This document shows positions 12,501-23,974 of a stretch of DNA of 64,000 nucleotides, one piece after another. Numbering within the stretch: position 1 is the first letter of the stretch; each line of letters starts with the position of its first letter. The notes beneath the pieces are model-generated. The model did no database searches. It saw only the letters and a list, made by a program, of their open reading frames with translations, and was not told the DNA's origin. Source of the stretch: Siphlonurus alternatus (lineage: Eukaryota; Arthropoda; Insecta; Ephemeroptera; Siphlonuridae); NCBI GenBank assembly GCA_949825025.1, contig OX463785.1:17795971-17859970 (forward strand). Reading direction: 5' to 3'. Both the position numbers and the translations under genes were made by a program.

Positions 12501-12655
12501 TTCCGTGCGTCATAGAGAGCGATCTCTCGCTGCACAAACAGTCTTCTCAGTTTTCTCGGCGCATTAGCTCAGCAAACAGCGACGAGGCGCCTGCTGGCGT
12601 CTATTTGCTCTCCCAGCTTCTCTAACAATCTACTGTGAGCGTCAAAACTGTGAGA
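12501..12655. other. G+C-rich islet
   Basis: About 150 bp islet with CpGs and a GGCGCC core (12586-12591) inside A+T-rich DNA. Possible regulatory element; no coding support. Confidence 0.35.
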
Positions 12656-14229
12656 CCAAAGATATAGAAACTTGATGTAAGATTTTAGTATTAACTCAAT
12701 ACCATCATGGTACCTTGAAATATGTTTGTGTGAAATTTATTATAAGACTGCATAATGCTAATATATATTATATCTGTATCTCAAGAATGGTAAATCTCAT
12801 ACACAAAAAGTTAAGTTGTTGTTACAAAAATGAAGTGGACAAAATTGTCACCAACAAGGTTTATTATATTCAGATAAAAAAAATTATCAAAATAGCTTTT
12901 ATATCAGAGTAAATTTTTAAAAAAAAAATTTATATAGCAACCAACAAAACATAGATTTGCCATGCTTGAGGCATGGATTGCCTCGAAATAAATTAAACAC
13001 AAACATATTATTTCAAACTAGTTTTTGTATTGATGGTATATTGAGTGTCATGTAGGGTGTACATTTGTCTATTATAGCTGCAGCAAATTTAGAGGGAAAA
13101 ACTGTACCTTGATATAATATATGTATATCGGGAGTAATTCGGGACACCACAACTTTTACTCCTGATGGCCTCTATTTGTGATTACGCAATTTACGATGGC
13201 ATGGTGAACTGGAAACTTTGGGGATATAGACTGGGTGGTAATCTTCATATCTCCCCTAGGATTAAACAATTGTCTCTTGAAAAAATGCGCAGTTACCCGC
13301 AAATAAGGCAGGAGTGATGTTTTGTGATATACAGAGTTGTACATGCATCATGTAGTACTGCGCATTTACCTAAAAATATGTCAACAATTGACAATTCTGT
13401 ATTCCTTGTAATGTTAACATAAAAAAAAAATCTGAACAAAAAAATTTCTTATTTGGTACGTATTGATGTAATCTATATCAAATATTTATTATTAATGCAT
13501 CAATAAAATACTATATCTAAAGTCAACATTTTTTTAAATAATGTAAGAGTCATAATATTATGAAATGAACATAAATAATCAATTTTGGATGTGACATGTT
13601 TTATAAAACTTTTGAAAAAAAAAACACAACTTTGATTATTTTAAACTTTTTTTTTTTAACGTGAATGAAAATAAATTTATTTTTCAAAGAATATTTAATT
13701 TTATTTAGAACATCTTCCCATCCAATAAAATAATTACATCTATCAATCAATCTCTTCTCAATTTCAATTTCCCATCTCATTGTTGCAACAATACCGTTAT
13801 AACAATCCAGATCGCAACAATACAATATTGTTATCACATAGATTTCTAAGGAAATCACATCCTATATATATTGCTTCTTCCATATATAGTCAAAATCTTA
13901 TTAAACCATTTTATAATATACTTATATTTTCTTTACATCAATATATCATTAAAAATTATTATACTATTATACATTGTAAATTTTAAAAAATAAATTAATT
14001 TTTGACAAATTCATATACTTGAAGAATAGAAATGTGATAATATTGCTATATCATATATTTTTATTTTTCAAAGGTGTAATTCAAAATTTGATATGCTCTA
14101 TTAAGAAAAATGCATTTTATAATAACTACCTTAAAAGGGCAACAGCAGGAATAAATAATAATATAAGAGATAAGTATTACATAATGCAAATATGCACCTG
14201 CATACTAGTCATTAATTATAATCATTACT
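12656..14229. other. A+T-rich intergenic DNA with one moderate block
   Basis: Mostly A+T-rich. About 13130-13345 has mixed composition, but its 62-codon - strand frame is not recognisable. No RNA gene seen. Confidence 0.5.
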
Positions 14230-14527
14230 TCATCAGGGCACTCTCTTGCATAGAGCATTCGTAATCGGATGGTCGTGAGTTCGATCTCTGGCAAAATCAT
14301 GTTTTATGTTTAATGGTGGCTGTTAAAAGATTATAACCCGCATTGAGATGTGATTGATTGCATTATCCATCAATTACTAGCCACTTTGACTTAGGTTTCC
14401 ACGTTTCCCTTAGTCACAAATATGCAAATGCTAATGAGTTGGATTTTTAATTCACAACTACCCCAAATTGGAAGGGACCTAAAAAATCTTAAGCAAAGCT
14501 AGGTCAGGTAAAAAAAAAATAATAATA
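14230..14527 (+). mobile_element. tRNA-derived SINE
   Basis: The 5' part looks tRNA-like: CATAGAGCATTCGTAATCGG followed by GTCGTGAGTTCGATCTCTGG, where GAGTTCGATC is the B box. A body of about 200 bp follows (CCATCAATTACTAGCCACTT, then GTTTCCACGTTTCCCTTAGTC), and the 3' end is AGGTCAGGT plus an A-rich/AAT tail. A diverged relative lies at 43826-44058, and a short core fragment at about 18405-18450. SINEs are transcribed by RNA polymerase III and mobilised by a LINE; this copy looks aged. Confidence 0.7.
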
Positions 14528-15232
14528 ATGGAAGCCATACTTATGTATAAGCAAAAACATATAGTGGCTAGTATGTACATTACCATATAACCGAGTTAAT
14601 TCAGTTAGGAAAAATAATAAAATATATTTCTATACAATACTATCTTAACTGTTCCTGCCAAATCTAAAAATCAAATGTAATGTAGAGTTGCTTTTCAGTT
14701 TAAAAAGGATTGATTTATTTTACTAAAAAAACACAGTATACAATAGATATTACACTTGGTCGAGGATAGATGCTGTAAAGTCCAAGTTTATCATGGGATG
14801 CGTTGCGTTTCTTCAAAGTTGATTTGCAAAAAAATAAAAATGAGCTCACCCTATTGCGGTAGTATATTACAATAGAAAGCTAGAAGTTTTTAAATTTGTA
14901 TTTCAAAAGAAAATTATACCAGTCTCGAATCCGATATCGAGCTATCTATGAGTACTTTTCTGTGAAAATTCCATAAAAATATCAGTTTATATTAATTATA
15001 TGGAAATCCAAAACTTGATTATCTAAAAAAAAATTCTCCGTTACCTTTGTACCCTGAATTTTATTTAATAATTCTAATTGACCCTAGAGGTATAGATGGT
15101 AAAAATTTCAGGTTCAATTCTCGACAGAAATTATAACTACTTTAAATTCAACATGCTTTGAACTCGATATTTTTTTTAAACAGAAGCTATAATATTTTTT
15201 CCAACTCCCCTCTCCATAATAATTTTCACCGT
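14528..15232. other. A+T-rich intergenic DNA
   Basis: No feature recognised. Confidence 0.5.
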
Positions 15233-15400
15233 GTAATGTTATGATGTGTGACGTCACCATTGACCTCTGGCAGTCTATGTGACCTCGCGGCGTGCCCTGA
15301 GCTTGATCCTCGAGCATGAAAACCTGTCAGATGTGCGTGCGTTTTACTGAAAACCGCGAGATTTTTATATTTAAAACACCACCACGATCACGAGCACCGT
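15233..15400. other. G+C-rich islet with perfect CRE palindrome
   Basis: Islet of raised G+C with TGACGTCA at 15249-15256, immediately followed by TTGACCTC. Candidate regulatory element; no coding frame of note. Confidence 0.35.
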
Positions 15401-15721
15401 TAAACTTTTTATTTTTTATATATAAAAAAAAAAAGAAATTTTTTCTTGAATATTAGATATATTTTTAATAATAATAATTGATATATGTCAGAGGTTATAC
15501 GTTATAATTATTTGCTTCATATTTTTAATTTTTATGAAAAGTTTTACATGTTTTAATTTGAAGTCCTGACAATAAAATAATAAATATTTATCCAGAAGTG
15601 TCTTGCTTTCCTTTTGACAATTAACTCATAATAAATGAAGAGTTATTAAGTAATAAGTATTAAAGACAGTTGGGGATCATTCCTGATTATTTTTTTTAAT
15701 ATCTACTTTCAAATATGTATA

Positions 15722-15729
15722 TTAACCAC
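15722..15729. repeat. Target-site duplication (left) of hAT element
   Basis: TTAACCAC, repeated exactly at 16894-16901 directly outside the right end of the element. Confidence 0.85.
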
Positions 15730-16893
15730 CAGGGGCGTAGACAAGGGGGGGGGTTTGGGTGTTATAACCCCCCCCCTTGAGAGCTGAACCTTAGTAAATT
15801 TTAAGCGAAAAATAACAAAAAATGGTACTCGACGGATGCGATTTAGCTAAAATTTTATGAAAAATTTTCTTAAAAAAAAAAAAACTTTAAAAATTTATAT
15901 CCCCGAAACACATTGTTAATACATCTTTAATTTTTTTAAAATCGGTCTACAATATTATGATTATTTAAGTATGGTATAATTCTATTATGATTTATGATAA
16001 TTATATTATGTAGTATTCATTATTAAGTTATTTTTGTTTTTGTATACGAAAAGACACTATAAAGACAACAATTTTGTGTATAAAAAATGTTGAAAACATT
16101 CCCCGCATGATGTTCAGCATAACAATAAAAATTATATATAGTATTTTATTATTTTTTAATTAATTATATAGGTATATTACATCTTGTAATTGCTAGTTTT
16201 ATTGTCTCATGTAAGTCATGTATAATACTGTACGTATATATTTAAATTTATTATTGAAGTTAAAAAAATCCGATTTGTAAATGTATTAATTTTACAGTAT
16301 ACTTAATGTAATGAATTGATTTTTCTCTTTTGAAAATTTAAATATAAATATATTTTCTTGCTCGTACATTAGTACATCGTCTTAAAATGTGGTATTTTTC
16401 CATTTTTTCTATAAGAAAAAGTACTGTAGTGACAAAAATATTGTAACTGCATAATTTACGATTTACAAATATAAGAAATTTGCTGCAACTTTTCATCGAA
16501 AAAAATTATGGTCCACGTCCCTTTTTTAAAAAAATCGCGCACAGTGAAACTAATAAAAATAATATAAAAGTGGTTATTAGATGAATTACTTGATTTAACT
16601 AAAATTATTTACTCAAAGCTTTATTTATTACGTTAGTGCACGGCTGCACGTATAATATTGAAAAGAAATTAAAAGAATGGGGTGCCAAAAATTTAAAAAT
16701 ATTGCATCAGGCCATACATCCTCTATAATAGTATTTTTTAATAATTTTACCCTAAAAAAGGGGCGTGTCCTTAAAAAAAATCGCGCCTGCGGCGGGCTAT
16801 TGGGGGGCTACGCCCCCCAAACCCCCCAGTGGGCTGTTCTCAATCTTCATCTTCAAATACCCCCCCCTTGAACAAATCCTGGCTACGCCACTG
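15730..16893. mobile_element. Non-autonomous hAT-type DNA transposon
   Basis: The ends are CAGGGGCGTAGACAAGG on the left and CAGTGGCGTAGCCAGGA on the right (reverse-complemented): short terminal inverted repeats beginning CAG, as in hAT transposons. The element is flanked by a perfect 8-bp direct repeat TTAACCAC, and 8 bp is the hallmark hAT duplication length. It is 1,164 bp, with G/C homopolymer runs just inside both ends. No transposase domain is visible; the 64-codon frame at 16677-16871 only reads through the G+C-rich end. It would need a transposase supplied from elsewhere. Confidence 0.85.
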
Positions 16894-16901
16894 TTAACCA
16901 C
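16894..16901. repeat. Target-site duplication (right) of hAT element
   Basis: Second TTAACCAC, identical to 15722-15729. Confidence 0.85.
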
Positions 16902-16972
16902 AGTGAACACAAGGTGTCACAAAAGTGCTGGGCCAACAGTCTGAGCATTGGACCGACAAAATTGTATTTTCT

Positions 16973-16976
<4 letters not shown>

Positions 16977-17010
<34 letters not shown>
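16977..17010. repeat. (TA)n microsatellite
   Basis: About 16 TA units. Confidence 0.9.
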
Positions 17011-17012
<2 letters not shown>

Positions 17013-17913
17013 AGCCATTTTATCATTAGATTATTACCATACGAGTTCATCTTGTGGCTTTATTTGAATTTTGTATTAGTATGAATTGATTCAGTGAACA
17101 CTGAAATCAGTGAAATCTGGTAAGATATAGAGATTATTTGTTTTGCATTCATCATTAAGATTATTATAATATAATTATAATTTGTGTCGTGCAAATTTAT
17201 TGTTAATAAATAAAAAAATGCATTTTAAAATTATTAACATAACTACTTGAAACTGTCGTAATGTATGAAATAACCAACTCCCTGTATACACAGACAGTCT
17301 CAATAAAAAAATATAAATTTTATTTTGTTCGTCAATGCATTTTTCTTTTTCATTTCATATTTCATGTGCATTGAGATTTTATATATAACATTTTAACTTT
17401 TACATGTATCAAGGCAACGTAAGAAATTGAACCTGATATTCTTTGTTTCAATCGCCTCACAAGAATTATATATAAAAATAGTAAATGCAATAAAATTAGT
17501 TATAAAATTTGAAAAATTATTGATATTTAAAAATGTATTTACTATTGCAAATAACATTAATTCTTTCATGTTTAAAAAAAAATAATAATAATTTTGTTTA
17601 AAATATTGTATTTTAAATTAAATATTTTTTTTTTCATATTTATAATTTATTATTAACGTTTTAAAAAAACTAAATAAAATAAAAAAACAAGGAATAAGCG
17701 AGACTGCATGCAAGTGAAATGTTTTTGTGCACATCAAGAAGGAAGATGCACCAACATCTTGTCAGTGAGAAAAGCTGAGATATAAATGTAGAGCAGTACA
17801 CTGTACAATATATTTACAATTATTTAGCAACATTTATGTTAATTATAGCAAAAAGAATTTAGAGAAGGAGAAAATTTCATACATACTTGTCCAGGCTATC
17901 TATGAATGCGATG
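17011..17913. other. A+T-rich intergenic DNA
   Basis: No feature recognised. Confidence 0.5.
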
Positions 17914-18386
17914 CATAATTAGGTTGCTGCATGCCATTTTTTTAGTAGCTCAATCGAAAGAGGAGGTTGAGAAATGCATCTATGAATTTTATGAGATTTT
18001 TTTAGTACTGCATCATACCTAAAATGGAGATGATAAGAGGTCACGTGACCTGGAGGCGCCTGCCGCAACGCCTATGACGTCATTACATTCTTTGGTTTAT
18101 CTATATAACACATGTAAACAATTATTGCATTGTTGCTTGTTTATTAAACATTAGTATTTGTTTTCATAGCAACGTGGTTGTTTACAATTATTATACAATT
18201 GAACCAAAGAATGTAATGACGTCATAGGCGTTGTGGACAAAGCCTCCAAGTCACGTGACCTCTTTTCATCCCTATTTTAGTTATGATGCAATACGAAAAA
18301 AAATCGCATAAAATTCGCAGGTGTATTTTTCAACCTCCTCTTTCAATTGAGCTAATAAAAAAATGGCATGCAGCAACCTAATTATG
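17914..18386. mobile_element. Foldback element (MITE family E), about 473 bp
   Basis: The outermost sequence CATAATTAGGTTGCTGCATG is exactly mirrored at the right end (CATGCAGCAACCTAATTATG). The arms stay similar inward for more than 150 bp each, including CTCAATCGAAAGAGGAGGTT / AACCTCCTCTTTCAATTGAG, GGTCACGTGACCT on both sides, and ATGACGTCAT on both sides. The central loop is A+T-rich. No coding frame. No other copy is seen in the window, and a target duplication is not obvious. Confidence 0.85.
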
Positions 18387-18879
18387 TTTATATGTTTCTA
18401 TTAATCCAAAGTGACCAAATTAAGTACAGTTTCCGTGTTCCCTCAGTTGAAAATAAAAAAGAAATAATAATTGTCATAAAAGTACAACCACCTCTCTCTT
18501 TTGCCTATCTGTAAGATTTTTTTATGAAAAGAAAATTCTACCATAAAACCCTTCTAGAAATATTCAAAATTAACAGCATCAGATAGTTTTAAAATTTTTG
18601 TTAGCTTGCAGAGATTTTAGTCTTAAAAAAATTATACTACCTGATTCAGTATTAAACTCGATTAAGTTATCCAAAATTTGGTAATTTTTCTAGACTAAAA
18701 TCTAATATCCCTCCCTTAATCCTTTAGTATTATTTAATAAAAACATTTGATAAAAACAAATTAAATTTTACAGTGTAGTTATATAGCATATGGAAGGACA
18801 TTCCATAGCAAATTGAAGTCTTTGTTCCCTTAGTATATATAGTTTCTCTCTCTCTCTCATGTACCATAGCTATACTGCC
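18387..18879. other. A+T-rich DNA with a short SINE-core fragment
   Basis: About 18405-18450 contains AAAGTGACCAAATTAAGTAC and TTCCGTGTTCCCTCAGTTG, similar to the SINE body at 14384-14420. The rest has nothing recognisable apart from a short CT run near 18846. Confidence 0.4.
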
Positions 18880-18884
18880 GTGCT

Positions 18885-19135
18885 CCATTTCCTATGGCCC
18901 CTTGTCGGTGGTGCAGCAAGCAGCTAAACTTGAGAGCAACGTCATCTCCCGAGGTTTGAGATAGCAGTAGTAGCGGCAAAATAAACTGCAAATAAGGTTA
19001 GACCGCCCAGCAAAATCCTGCTGACTTCCATCGTGTCTGCTGCTGCTGCTGCTGTTATATAGAAGCAGCACTGCAAGAAGAAGATGCGAACATAGCACAA
19101 AATGAGATCGTCGTCCTGTGTTTATGTGTGTGTGG
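18885..19135. other. G+C-rich islet with (CTG)n
   Basis: Islet containing a short GCTGCTGCTGCTGCTGTT run at 19038-19055 and a 113-codon - strand frame that is not recognisable and is partly repeat-derived. Possible regulatory element or untranslated exon. Confidence 0.35.
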
Positions 19136-19140
19136 GTTGT

Positions 19141-19817
19141 CTTACATTTACTTACAGTAAAAATAGGACAGTGTAAAACAACTGAGTACAGAAAAATATG
19201 GACGGAAAATTTTATAATGTTTTTTAATGCCATATATGTAATTGAAAATTCATGAATAATTTACGTAATTTTGAATTTTGTCAAATAAAAAATACATTGC
19301 TATTTAATAAAAAAAATCAAAATAATTTATATAATATCAAAAACACATGTAATATTTAGCAGATATTAAAAAATAAATAATATTATTTTTAATTAATTGT
19401 AAGTAATATCAATATATTTAAAAATTAAGATAATTTGTAAAATATTTTATATATAATTATATTTTACAGTTGAAGTGAACAAATGTTCAATTGCATAAAA
19501 TCCTTCAATAGACAATTCTTCACTTCAATTCATCAGATTTAGTTAATTAGTTAATGAACTTCTTCATAAAATTATATACAAATATTCTAGCTGTTGACTT
19601 TCATTCCAAGATATTGGTAAAGTGGCATCAGAGTGAAAATTCTCATTAATTAAAAATTTTGTTTTTGAATGAATAAATATCTTAGATAAATTTCTTCTAG
19701 TATTTTTGTAGACCAAAACATCGACAATATTCATAACAAACACTTGATGAGATTCCCTCCCTCTTTATAGAACAGCGTGATGTTTGCTTCTCTCGCTGTT
19801 CAAGGGCTGGAAACAAT

Positions 19818-19819
<2 letters not shown>
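19141..19819. other. A+T-rich intergenic DNA
   Basis: No feature recognised. Confidence 0.5.

Positions 19820-19888
<69 letters not shown>
19820..19888. repeat. (CT)n microsatellite
   Basis: About 34 CT units, followed by a G-rich segment. Confidence 0.95.
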
Positions 19889-19893
<5 letters not shown>

Positions 19894-19904
19894 CTCGAGA
19901 ACTG

Positions 19905-19966
19905 AAGTGAGCTCGGGGCGCCAGAAATCGAATTAACCGCGGGGGTGCCAGGGGGGGAGGGGGGAG
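19905..19966 (+). other. G-run segment, possible G-quadruplex
   Basis: The + strand has GGGGG at 19941, a run of seven G at 19951 and six G at 19959, with 1-5 nt between them. Four G3 tracts are available if the seven-G run is split, so an intramolecular quadruplex is possible. It sits next to the (CT)n tract. Confidence 0.4.
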
Positions 19967-20874
19967 CAACTGTCAATATTACTACACAGATCAAAACGTT
20001 GTTATACCAGCCATGCGTAAGAGCAAATAATCGTTAAAATGCGTAGGAAATGTGTAGGGAGAAGCATTTTTATGTATATAACTATTTTGTACTTTATTTA
20101 GTTTTGTATAATGTAATGATATATTTGCTTACATGCCATGGTGTTGTTTATAAAATTCTAGTAATGTGATTTCTTTTAAATCTCACAAATTTTATATCAA
20201 ATATATTATAACAGTATTAAAAATGGGTAAATTATAATTATATCGAACGCTAGCAATTATATTAGAATTTATACTTTATTCTGAGTAGAGTATACATATT
20301 ATTATAAGTATATTATGAACGTAAATTAACATCACAAGTTTCGCAAAGTATTAAATATACTGACAAGGTGTTAGAAATAATGGCATTGAATTCATGTCCC
20401 TCAATATATTACATTATACTGATATCTCTAAATTCTACCTTACACTTGATTTGTTTTATTACTTTCGAATTGAAATTTGTAATTATATTGCTAGTACCTC
20501 ATATGTTAAAATTATATTTATTGTAATTATTAATTATATTTTTTACTGTTAATTAGTATAGCAATAGACTTTTCATCAAGTGACGAACTTTAAAAGTTAT
20601 AAGCCAGTATATTGAAGGAGTTTCAAAAACTTGATATAAAATTTAAACATTTTTTTTTTTTTTACTGACGCTGACTTTTAAATTATTTTGTTATTGTTTC
20701 AAGCAAAAAAAGTTATTAAAAATTGTTAAGTAAAAAATAGCACAATTTTTTTTATTTTTTTCGCTTCCATTACATATTTCTAACAAAACATACTCTGGAC
20801 ACAATGTTACAATGCAATTTTGTTTTATCCTACACCATCAAATAATCCGAACTCCAAAAAAACTGCTAATGATG
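19967..20874. other. A+T-rich intergenic DNA
   Basis: No feature recognised. Confidence 0.5.
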
Positions 20875-20975
20875 TAACTGCGACGCAAGGGCACCGGAAG
20901 TTCGTGTTTTGTCATGCTAAATGTGAGGATGTGAGGGCGTAAGATGGCAGGAGATAATGGCTGAAATTATCGTGA
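20875..20975. other. G+C-rich islet with ETS-like and YY1-like motifs
   Basis: A 100-bp islet with CCGGAAGT near 20896 (ETS core) and AAGATGGC near 20941 (YY1/Pho-like core). Motif matches only; candidate regulatory element. Confidence 0.3.
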
Positions 20976-22078
20976 TACTACACGTATGATAGGGAGTTAC
21001 GTACATTGTTAATGTGGTTATTGCCAGTGTATCTATGTAATTACTATTGTTAAAAAATTTTAATAACAAAAAGTACATTTATGTAATGTGTGAATCGTAA
21101 ACAAAAATTGAAAGAATATAAAATTTGTAATTTTAATAAATTTTTATAATTAATTTTTATATTATTAAATTTCGTTAATAAAAAAGTATTTGAAATTATT
21201 TAATAAAATTTAGTGTATTTGTAAATTAATTTATATAAATATAGTGTTTAATATTACACATTGACATTATTTGAAAATAATAAATTTCTACTGTTTTAAC
21301 ATTTTTTATTAATTAACAAGTCATTGCTTAGTTAATATTGAATATATTAAAAAATTTGTACTTTCATTTTTAAATACATCTTCAATTAATGCTATATATA
21401 AATTATGCATATGTTAATGGTTAATGCTCATTATTAACAAAAAGAAGAAAGTAAATCGTAATTAAATAAATTTCATTTTACGAAAATCAATGAAAAGATG
21501 CAATTTTTTTGTATTATTCTATGACAAATGTTTAGTATGTTTTGTTTTTTATATCAATTACCTTCCTGCTTAATTACATGTTTAAACACTAATATGTTGC
21601 CTATTAGAAGTTGGCAATGCAACAGGCTGTGATTATGCATGTCATCATTGAATTTAGGGTCTAAAGAGCCCCGCAGCATTGTTCAAAACAACCTCAATGG
21701 TGTTAGAGTTACGATATAATCACATATAGTAAGATTTGTACTTTCTGCCTATGGCGGCAGCATAATTGTAGGTTTCACCATTAATGACTCAAATCTATAT
21801 AATAAGTGTTCTATGTGATGTATGTTTTATTTACGTTATACGAAGATGTGTTTAATAGATTTTTATAATTGCTTCAAGTGTTTTGCAAAGCAAATTTTTT
21901 ACAACTATTTTGCAAAATTCAATTGTTCTGTGCCAATTTTTTTAATTTTTTTTTTTTTTTTTTTTTTACGTTACGTTACGTGATTATAAATGACATGGAA
22001 ATGTTGCAATAGTGATTTTTTAAAGAAACTGCATGTATGTAATAACTTCATTATTAACGCAAATATTTTCTTTGCAAT
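20976..22078. other. A+T-rich intergenic DNA
   Basis: No exon or RNA gene. A run of about 21 T ends near 21967 and is followed by a short TACGT repeat. Confidence 0.5.
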
Positions 22079-22610
22079 ATATTATATTTATTTTATTTAT
22101 TTTATTTTCTTTATTCGAACTTTTTCGATTGTACAAGACAACATATGTTCATGTCAAAAAAACTTAATATTAACAAACATACATAACATCAAAACGCAAC
22201 ACTTTATAAATATAACAAAGGAAAAAAATAAGTATAAAAAAATGAACCACAATATTAACAAAAAATATGAACCAGGTTTTAAATCATAAGGATACAATAC
22301 TCTCAGGCAATTTATTGCTCTCAAAAGCTTTAACTGAATAGAACTCTTTACTTATAAGGACATTTTTTAGCTTCTTTCGGAACAATTTACAATCATTTAT
22401 ATCTTTTAGGCATTTTGGCAGAAATTCATATATTTTGGCCGTTTGATACATTGCACAAGATTTGTATAAATTAGAGTTCAATTTGTCTGTAACAACATTG
22501 GATTTATTCCTGGTATTGTAATTATGAACATTATCATTCTGCAAATAAATAAATAAATAAATATAATGCCATAATTTCAACTGAATCTCAATCCTAATAA
22601 TTGTGTACAT
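22079..22610 (-). mobile_element. 3' end of a non-LTR retrotransposon (LINE), 5'-truncated
   Basis: The - strand frame 22610-22284 ends with a pattern typical of the C-terminal tail of Jockey/CR1-like LINE reverse-transcriptase proteins. HNYNTRNKS is near residues 29-37; then AKIYEFLPKCLKD (58-70), FRKKLKNVL (77-85) and KEFYSVKAF (88-96) follow. The reverse transcriptase and endonuclease domains are missing. Downstream on the - strand the sequence continues to GTTCGAATAAAGAAAATAAA and related AAATAAA repeats, which fits a LINE 3' end. The first 25 or so residues lie over an (AAAT)n stretch and are probably not original. It is a dead fragment. Confidence 0.7.
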
Positions 22611-23165
22611 ACATTGATTTTAAATATAATTATGAAGTATAGTAATATATAGAATACAACATTTCATGGCAGTTAATTTTAATTGTAAGATTTTGTGGTT
22701 ATTTTTCCTTCAAACACACAAAAATAATAATTTTAAAGTCAAATTCTAGTTCATAAATCTTGCGAACTATTTTAGTTATTCGTTCATACGATATTTTTTT
22801 ACCTATTCTAAGTATTTTATAGCATTTCCAATACATTTTATTTTTGTACTTTACTCAATATTTTTAGTAATTATTTTAAAAACTGTAATCCATTTTACCC
22901 TATGGCATAATATAGTAAACTTTTCAGTAATAAAATTAAAAATTGACCAGTAAAAAGGGTCAAGTTTTAATATAATTTTTATAATCTATATAAAAATTAC
23001 TAACATAAAATCTGACAGATTCGTAAAATTTATTATGATAGATAACATTAATTTTTTTTTTGTAGAATTTTATTTTTTAAATTCAGTATTAAAAAAAAAT
23101 AAAGAGGGTAAAAATATATTTGACCGTTCACAGAAGGTCATTTTTAGAAATAATTTTTCATGAAT
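22611..23165. other. A+T-rich intergenic DNA
   Basis: No feature recognised. Confidence 0.5.
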
Positions 23166-23169
23166 TTGT

Positions 23170-23310
23170 GCTGACCCAAAGTTTCCCTAGGAGGTCACTC
23201 CGGTATAGGAAGGAGAGGTAATTATAGGTTGTGATAAAGACTGCTGCTGCTGCATGCTGTATAATAATACAAGAAATATACCGTGTGCGTGGCTGCCTCA
23301 TCAGTAAATG
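23170..23310. other. G+C-rich islet
   Basis: Small islet with a short CTG run (23242-23253). Possible regulatory element. Confidence 0.3.
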
Positions 23311-23936
23311 TTAGCTATTATAGTAGCATCTCTAGTTATAGGATAAACTTTATTCGAATTATATTTTTAATTCTATAGAATCTTAAATGTAATTTGTCAT
23401 TCGTTAACACGATTAGTGAAATCATTTATGTAGTATTACGTAATTAGGGATATATATTCATATTTAATGATTAATGAGGTTTGTTTGAATTTTCTTAATT
23501 TTAATAATGAAAAAATTGTTAATTTCCAAAATTTACTGTAGAAATTAGAATTTTTGTGCTGCAAACTAAACGTTGCATTTACAGTTAAAGAAATGCACAA
23601 AATTTTATCTCTCCCTACCTCATGCAGTAGAAAATATATAGTAATATAAAAACCTCTTTTCATTATAATAAAATATGGAAAGTCCTAACTGATCGTCTAA
23701 GTGATTCGTGACGTAAGAAATTTCACTAAGATATTATATGTAATATTTTTGTAATTCTGTTAATGGAGAACACTTAAATTTTAATTTCAACACTTAGAAA
23801 AAGTAACTATTTACGTGTCAGAAAGGTTACATTAATGTATTGTAGATGTATTATATTATACAATATTATATTGTGGCTGCAACTGTGCCAAATTGTGTAG
23901 AAATCACTCATCCTGTCTTCTGCTTCTATTTATATG

Positions 23937-23974
<38 letters not shown>

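Noticed and set aside
16677..16871. 64-codon + strand frame with Pro/Gly-rich end
   Set aside because: Lies within the hAT-type element and reads its C/G-run end; no transposase motif.
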